Part shown: in pieces, positions 58,211-64,000 of the stretch
Layout of the letters: each line of letters starts with the position of its first letter
How positions within the stretch are numbered: position 1 is the first letter of the stretch
NCBI GenBank assembly: GCA_027186245.1
Contig: CP114485.1
Coordinates: 7,440,001-7,504,000, forward strand
Source of the DNA: Coriaria nepalensis
Lineage: Eukaryota; Streptophyta; Magnoliopsida; Cucurbitales; Coriariaceae
Reading direction: 5' to 3'
DNA length: 64,000 bases
Made by a program: the position numbers and the translations under genes
Notes under the pieces: model-generated
Databases searched by the model: none
The model's input: the letters and a program-made list of their open reading frames with translations, nothing else
What the model was told of the DNA's origin: nothing

Positions 58211-59780
58211 TTGTCGTGGTCGCTAGCTTGAATGAGGACAAAAACAAAGTCAAAGGGGATTGTGGTGTACACACATATAGAAGTATCTTGAGTATCACCA
58301 TACATGTCTTGATGTAATGCTTATTTGTCACAACACCAAATACATTTTTTTCGCCGTCAAATAAGATGTGACATTTAGCGTCCAACTTGTATGATAGTTA
58401 CAAACCAAAATGATTAGGATCAACGTCGATAAAATTGTATACAACCTCTAGCATCTAACTATAAGTTATATTAAATTCCACCAAAATTCCAGTAGATCAT
58501 TCGCTTCTATTTGAACGCTAATACCATGACTTCTTTTTCTCATTTAGGTTCATATTTTCTTTCCGTTCACTATCAAAACATATCATTACGAATAAGGATT
58601 GAATTTAAGTACAATAAAAATAAATAGGAATCAGTATTATTGATTAAAAAGAAAATTAAAAAAAAAAAGAAAAAACATAAGTTACTCAATGGCTCGACTA
58701 ACCCGATGCCTCGATGGCCTACCATGCCATTGAGCCATCGAGAAAATGCTATTGTATATTGGATAAATAGTCCATTTTTATAGATTCTTTTGTGCATGTT
58801 GCAGAACAAGATTCACAGTACAAATATGATAGAAAGAAGAATACACATTTTCATATCAATTGTGATGATCAATCAACCATTGAAAGAGAAGTCAACAACA
58901 AAAAGCTTTAAACTTACCGATTCAAATCTATTTGAGTGAGCTCTAGTCCTATAAGATTCAGAAGCTTGCCAATAAAGCAAGTATGAGGAATCAAAATATG
59001 ATCAATTCGAGTAAGGTCGTAAAAGTGAAAAGCCAAAAAATATGGGTTTGAAACGATCTATTTGGAGGAATTGAAGTTGGTTGTTAGTTTTTTGTTGTTG
59101 TTGTTTTTATTATTGGAATGAAGCAAAAAGTTGAATATCATGGTAATTTCATAATCGGTTTTTTAAATTAATTTTTAAAGAAAAATAAAATATGGAGGCT
59201 AGTTTATAAAGAAAAAGTTGTTATGGACTCATTATTGGAGAACTTTTTTTTCATAAGACCTATTAGCAAATGTACCAAAAATTAAACTTGATAAATTAAT
59301 AACATCATTTAAATAGTATTTTTGGCTAGTCCCGATGGGAATAATGTGCTAAATTTATAAGATAATACATTATACAAAATTTATATAAGTCTCATATATA
59401 ATATATTAATAATTTAATAATATATAATACTTATAATTCAACTATTAAATATTTCTAAAATTATCGCATTTGGACATTTCTACTAAAAAAAATTAAATTT
59501 ATCAAGAAAAATTTTGGTAATTAATACAAAAAAAATCAATTTGTGATAATTATAATATTTTTTTTGAATTTGTGATTTATATTAATAGGATTAAAGTATA
59601 ATAAACTATTTCTGTACTCATCCTCAAATTAATTTTTAAATTTGATTAATTTTTAATACTAAACTAATAGAATTTGTTATTATTATTAATTATGCCTACC
59701 AACACACACAGTCCCTTCTTACCAAACCATTACATCTTATCTCTACTCTCCCTCTCTCTCTCCTCTCCCGTGCATTTACT
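58211..59780. other. spacer, nothing coding
   Basis: AT-rich. At 58680-58745 there are CAATGGCTCGACTAACCCG and CATTGAGCCATCGAG words that partly pair with each other and recall the TCGA-rich repeats at 44.8 kb. No gene. Confidence 0.4.
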
Positions 59781-59970
59781 TAGGCATGAGCGTCGGATCG
59801 GGTAGTGCTATATCTGATGCAAAAGAAATGGATATTTATTTTTACCTATTGGATCAGATACCTGATCTGATAGATAAAAAAATGAAATAGGATTCGATCT
59901 GATCCAATATGTAAAGGATCAGATCAGATATCCTCACACGGATTGGATCATATCTTATAGATATATGATT
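59780..59970. repeat. GATC-rich subterminal region of a hAT-like element
   Basis: GCATGAGCGTCGGATCGGG is followed by many GGATCAGAT, GATCTGAT and GATCC words over 170 bp on both strands. Dense short binding-site-like repeats next to a GCATGAGC-type terminus are typical of plant hAT elements. Confidence 0.5.
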
Positions 59971-60176
59971 CCCTTTTGTTTTTGTAATTTATTTTATATA
60001 AGGTTTTAAATATAAAATTTGTGAAATTTTATTTATATTTTAGGGCCCAATTTTTTGATATAAAATCGAAATTCAAACTTCGAAAGATCATAGAAACATA
60101 ATATCATTTATGTATATGATTTTACATTATTTTTTCTATTTTTTCTTTCTCTATTAATTGTACTTTACTCACTTAT

Positions 60177-60292
60177 AACAAATTAAGTTACATTTTATAA
60201 ATAAATTTGGATAGCATAATGACAGAGCTACGTCAACAAATTAAGTTACATTTTATAAATAAATTTGGATAGCATAATGACAGAGTTACGTC
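60177..60292. repeat. 58-bp tandem duplication
   Basis: The unit beginning AACAAATTAAGTTACATTTT is repeated head to tail with one or two mismatches (GAGCTACG against GAGTTACG). Confidence 0.92.
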
Positions 60293-60900
60293 CAATTACC
60301 ATTTAAAACTAACTTGTAAAGTGCATATAATCACAATCACAAATTCATAATGATATAGTCAAAAGAAGTTCAATAAACATCAAGCATAATCAAATTACAT
60401 CATATAATTCACTAACAATCTCAAAATAACTAAGCAAATTTAAACACAATTACAAACACACGGGAATCAACTTCTACTTCATTTTTTTGGGTCCTCGCTT
60501 GTTGGTACTATTAAAAATTACAAAATTATATGAATATATTGAAAAACAAAAATGAATATCAAAATAACTGCATAAGTAATTAAGCATGTACCATCATCTT
60601 TGTCGAAGTCCTCTAATGCATCCATAGCACTAGCTAAGGTGAATGATACTCCCAAAAGCCAATTATGCACATATATAAGGGCCTCAACCATAGAGGTGAA
60701 AGTGTATGTCTGTCAAGTTAATATGGTATGACCCGATCGTTTCATCACTTACTAGAATTAATTTTGAATTGTATGAATTATCAACATAATTGATCACATA
60801 ACATTCAATTAGAGTATATATAATATGCCATGATTTTATTAGGTTGAAAATAATAACTTGCATATATATTGGAATGATAGCATACTTGACAAATTCTCAA
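60293..60900. other. AT-rich spacer
   Basis: No gene. A short stretch at 60590-60720 is less AT-rich but has no readable frame. Confidence 0.35.
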
Positions 60901-62650
60901 TTCTCAGACATACACTTCGATTCATAATAGAGATCATGGAAGGATGAGATACATGGTGGTTAAATTCTGAGATCCAAATAACTCATAGTCATAGGATTTT
61001 CATGATATGGATAATGAAAATTCGAAAAGACTATTACATGCGTTATCCTCTTTGAAGAGAAGAGTGATGATCTCATATTCATCAGTGTTGGGGAGCACCG
61101 AGATAGGCATGTAGGTAATTAGTAGAGACCTGATTAATGAACGTGATCACTTGACATAACTCAATGGTAATGATATTAAATTGTTATTGAATTATGTTGG
61201 TGATTATTATACTTATGATACTTAAACCTGAGATCACCACAACACTAACATATAAGATATCATGATTTGATGTCACCATACGTAGTCTTACTAAAGGCCA
61301 CTAATAAGGTAAACATTGGGCATGTGTTTGAATATGCACAGTAGTATAGGATGATAATATGAGATTCATCACCTTTGTATTATAGAAGATATTTCACTAA
61401 GTCATATAACTTATGCATGAAGAAATCCTTGCATAAGTTAGTATGGTTCGAAAAAGAGTTCTACTTAAATCCATTGTCTAACCGCATAAGATGTTTATGA
61501 CATTCGTAGAGAAAGGATAAAAGGGTTTAACAATTAAACCATAGCCTATGCCATTTTGGAAAGACAATTGATGCAAAGTCTGGTATATTAATAGTTATCT
61601 ACGATTCTTATAGAAATTCCTCATATTTCTCATTATACGGGTAACACATATACTTTGCTAGGCCAATGTGAGTTCGATGGTTTAAGTCAACTTGATCGTA
61701 GAGGATGATCATGTTGACTATTTATTTTGAAAAGTATTTTCAAAGTCAGAAGGTCAATTCGTAGAGAATTGATAAAACTCATAAGTTGTTGTGGGATCCA
61801 CCTGTTGTGGGAGTATAGAACTTATTCGGTCACACACACTAAGGTTCATTAGATTGAGGTTAGATTCTAAATTGGAGAATTTTGACTTGTTCATAATGAT
61901 GAACTTGGCTTAAAGAGTAAATTATTAATTAGCTTAATTTATTATGTCCAAGTCACACCCGTACGGTTAGCATTACCAAAATGTGATTTAGATTTAATTA
62001 GAAAAATATTATTTTGACTAAGATAATTATTAAATGGAGATTTAATGATTATTAACTCAGAATATTTTTCGGGTCAAAATAAAATCAGTTGGGTCATTAA
62101 AGTATTAATGGGTCTAAATGGGCCCATGGGCAAGACTCCAATTAAAGTCTATATTTTATCGTGTAAAATTAGATTTTTAATTTGAAAATAAAAGATTATT
62201 TTAATTTTTTGGAAATGGAAATTAAAATAAATCCGAAAAATTCGAACAAGGTTAATTTGATTAACAGGGGTTTTGAGCCCATTTGGGTTTGGGGCCCATA
62301 AGACTTATGCCTTTACATAAAGGCACAAAACTCTAGGTCATCCCAATCGTAAGTGTGCCACCCACTTTGAGGAAAAGAGAGAGAGAGAGAGGAAGAGAGA
62401 AATTTCCTATCATACTTTATTCTTCTCCATTTATTTGATTCAAGAGTTGAATCGATTAAACCCGAATCCAACATTCGAGTTGTCAATGGTGTGGATCAAG
62501 AATAGAGACCCGACGATGGTGAGGGACCACCACAAGGCAACAGCAGTGGCATGTGAACAACGGCGGTGGCGGCGGTGTACGACAGTCTGGCAAAGGTGAA
62601 GTTTCGTTCGGAACTTAGAGGAGATTAAGGACTCAATATAATCTCATCCT
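60900..62650 (+). repeat. LTR-like segment, + orientation
   Basis: A long non-coding block is followed by CTTTACATAAAGGCACAAAAC (62311 on, TATA-region-like), a GAGAGA-rich start of leader (62375-62400) and a GGTGGCGG-containing end. The order resembles U3-R-U5 of a copia LTR. No partner LTR, target duplication or coding interior was found. Confidence 0.4.
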
Positions 62651-62659
62651 TCCTTTTTT

Positions 62660-63130
62660 AATTTTCAGTTTTGATTAAGTTTTAAATGTCTATGAATCCG
62701 AATGCTTGAGAAGCATAACATCAAACCGACAATCATGGTGGTTCGTCCTTTGGGTTCGGATGTCGTAGATCCATTTTTCAGAAATGGATTCCACCCCATG
62801 GTATGAGAAGGAACCATAGTCTTACAAGAGGGTGTAAGCCTAGTACAAAAGTTCATGATAGTAAGTCCGCTCGTGCTAAATGTGAACTCGGAAGCAACCT
62901 TAGATACTGGTATGGTAAGAATATATTTGGTTATTCGCTGTAATGTCAGGTATTTATGCCCATTCAATCTCCACCATTATAGAATATTGAAGCCATTATG
63001 GAATTCAACAAGACCATTATCTAAATACTGCTCCACCACTGTAGTTTGTCGAGTCAATAACCTCGAACTACGACTCGCATAGAAATCTTTCATAAAATTA
63101 TCAAGTCCTCGAGAAAGTTGTGCCTCTAAC
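62660..63130 (-). pseudogene. hAT transposase C-terminal relic
   Basis: On the - strand: DNFMKDFYASRS (about 63090), WWRLNGHKYLTLQRI (about 62940-62980), then ILTIPVSKVASEFTFSTSG (about 62870-62930). The last is the hAT_C dimerisation motif of plant hAT transposases and domesticated DAYSLEEPER-type proteins. The N-terminal two thirds are missing and there is at least one stop before WWRLNG. Confidence 0.78.
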
Positions 63131-63301
63131 TCTAGCTATGATGGGAATGAGGAATCAGATCATGCGAGCGATATGGACAACAATGCAGAATCTCTTTCTT
63201 TATACAAATCATACAACGACTATAGACAAATTCATAATTATGAAATAATTCGTTCAGCTTGTCCTTAAGAATTGATGTTCTCATAAAGGTATATTCTACC
63301 A

Positions 63302-63447
63302 ATGGATTCGGTCAGAAAATCCGTCCTCTATTCTTCTTCTTCAGTCGCCATGGATTTCTCCATCCATAGCGCCTCCATTCTTACTCACTTCTCTCCTCTT
63401 TTTATTCACCGGAACCTCCGGCGTATCTCCCAATACTCCACTTCCAG
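63302..63447 (+). other. candidate first exon with transit-peptide-like N-terminus
   Basis: ATG at 63302 opens a frame rich in Ser, Arg and hydroxylated residues with few acidic ones (VAMDFSIHSASILTHFSPLF then RNLRRISQYSTSR), as in organelle transit peptides. A donor-like TTCCAG|GTCATC ends it at 63447. No following exon is visible before the window ends, and LTR-like sequence follows. It may be a captured gene piece or chance. Confidence 0.3.
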
Positions 63448-63539
63448 GTCATCTTTGTTGAAAATCGGGTTAAAAACTCGCAACGAAAATGATTGTTCAT
63501 CCCAGTATATAACAATAATTTTCTAAAAACTTTCAGCGA

Positions 63540-64000
63540 TCTTTTATACATATAAATAAATTAATCATATAAACTAGACAAAGAAATCATATCTTAGCTT
63601 ATGTAAGTCAATCGTTGGGATTCATACCACGATTTTCTAAGTCGATTTTTAACACACTAAATAATTATAGATGACTAGGTTTTTCTTTTTCTTTTTCGCC
63701 TCATGAAATAATTAGAATATAATGTATTTATAGAGTTCTTTTAGATTTTCAATTTAATATAATTTTTAATTTAAATATTTTAAATTAATTGAATTAATAA
63801 TTCACATAATATTAAATGTAACAAAATCATGAGATATCTTTGATTTGGTCAAATATTTTCAAATCTAATTTAAAATAGAATCTTATCTATTTTAAATTAA
63901 ATTATATTTTATTTGAATATTAAATTATTTTTTTAAACTAATTTAAATTTGACTTTTTTAATCATAATATTAAATTGATATCACATAACTTAATATTAAA
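63540..64000 (-). repeat. AT-rich LTR-like edge segment
   Basis: On the - strand a TATA-like CTCTATAAATACATTATATT lies near 63720-63738, followed by a leader-like stretch. It runs off the window end and cannot be assigned further. Confidence 0.25.

Noticed and set aside
7849..60292. Short tandem repeats considered as CRISPR-like arrays
   Set aside because: Two or three head-to-tail copies without unique spacers, in a plant nuclear genome.

Overview
The window is nuclear DNA of a flowering plant, most likely a eudicot. It is AT-rich, its genes have introns with GT/AG borders, the recognisable proteins are plant families, and most of the rest is decayed transposable elements and endogenous viral DNA. 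Only two genes look intact: a CXE15-type carboxylesterase (exons 2169-2848 and 9520-9820, + strand) and a RING-H2 E3 ubiquitin ligase of the RHF2A type (eight coding exons, 51133-54244, + strand). Both splice models join in frame and rebuild full-length family members (326 and 390 residues).

Layout. 1-1440: a decayed LTR-like segment. 2169-9820: the carboxylesterase, whose single intron has grown to 6.7 kb because a 5.1 kb gag-only copia element sits in it in reverse orientation, with both LTRs and a 5-bp target duplication. 11.0-13.65 kb: a broken hAT transposase. 13.64-14.8 kb: the 3' end, promoter and primer-binding region of an endogenous pararetrovirus (Caulimoviridae-like). 16.1-17.85 kb: a UBP12/13-type deubiquitinase pseudogene that lost its catalytic Cys box. 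18.27-19.11 kb: a frameshifted DUF4283/zinc-knuckle ORF. 20.9-22.5 kb: an LTR-like relic with a 350-bp purine tract. 23.08-23.58 kb: a 507-bp non-autonomous hAT element with an 8-bp target duplication. 26.3-29.35 kb, - strand: a second piece of the same pararetrovirus family (primer site, leader, movement and coat regions). 31.5-35.2 kb: AT-rich sequence with little content.

35.3-50.5 kb is a nest of Ty3/gypsy elements: a Tat-like element (- strand) with an antisense extra ORF, a chromovirus integrase end plus LTR (+ strand), and a second gypsy element (- strand) that appears to be split by the other two. 51.1-55.0 kb is the RHF2A gene. 55.0-64.0 kb is AT-rich, with a possible Ulp1-type transposon relic, a hAT C-terminal relic, LTR-like segments and a candidate transit-peptide exon.

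The genes do not form a pathway. The most interesting signals are the two inverted pararetrovirus halves, which share a leader motif and both end at TA-repeat tracts; the carboxylesterase that keeps perfect splice borders across a retrotransposon-filled intron; and the deubiquitinase relic that lost exactly its catalytic centre.
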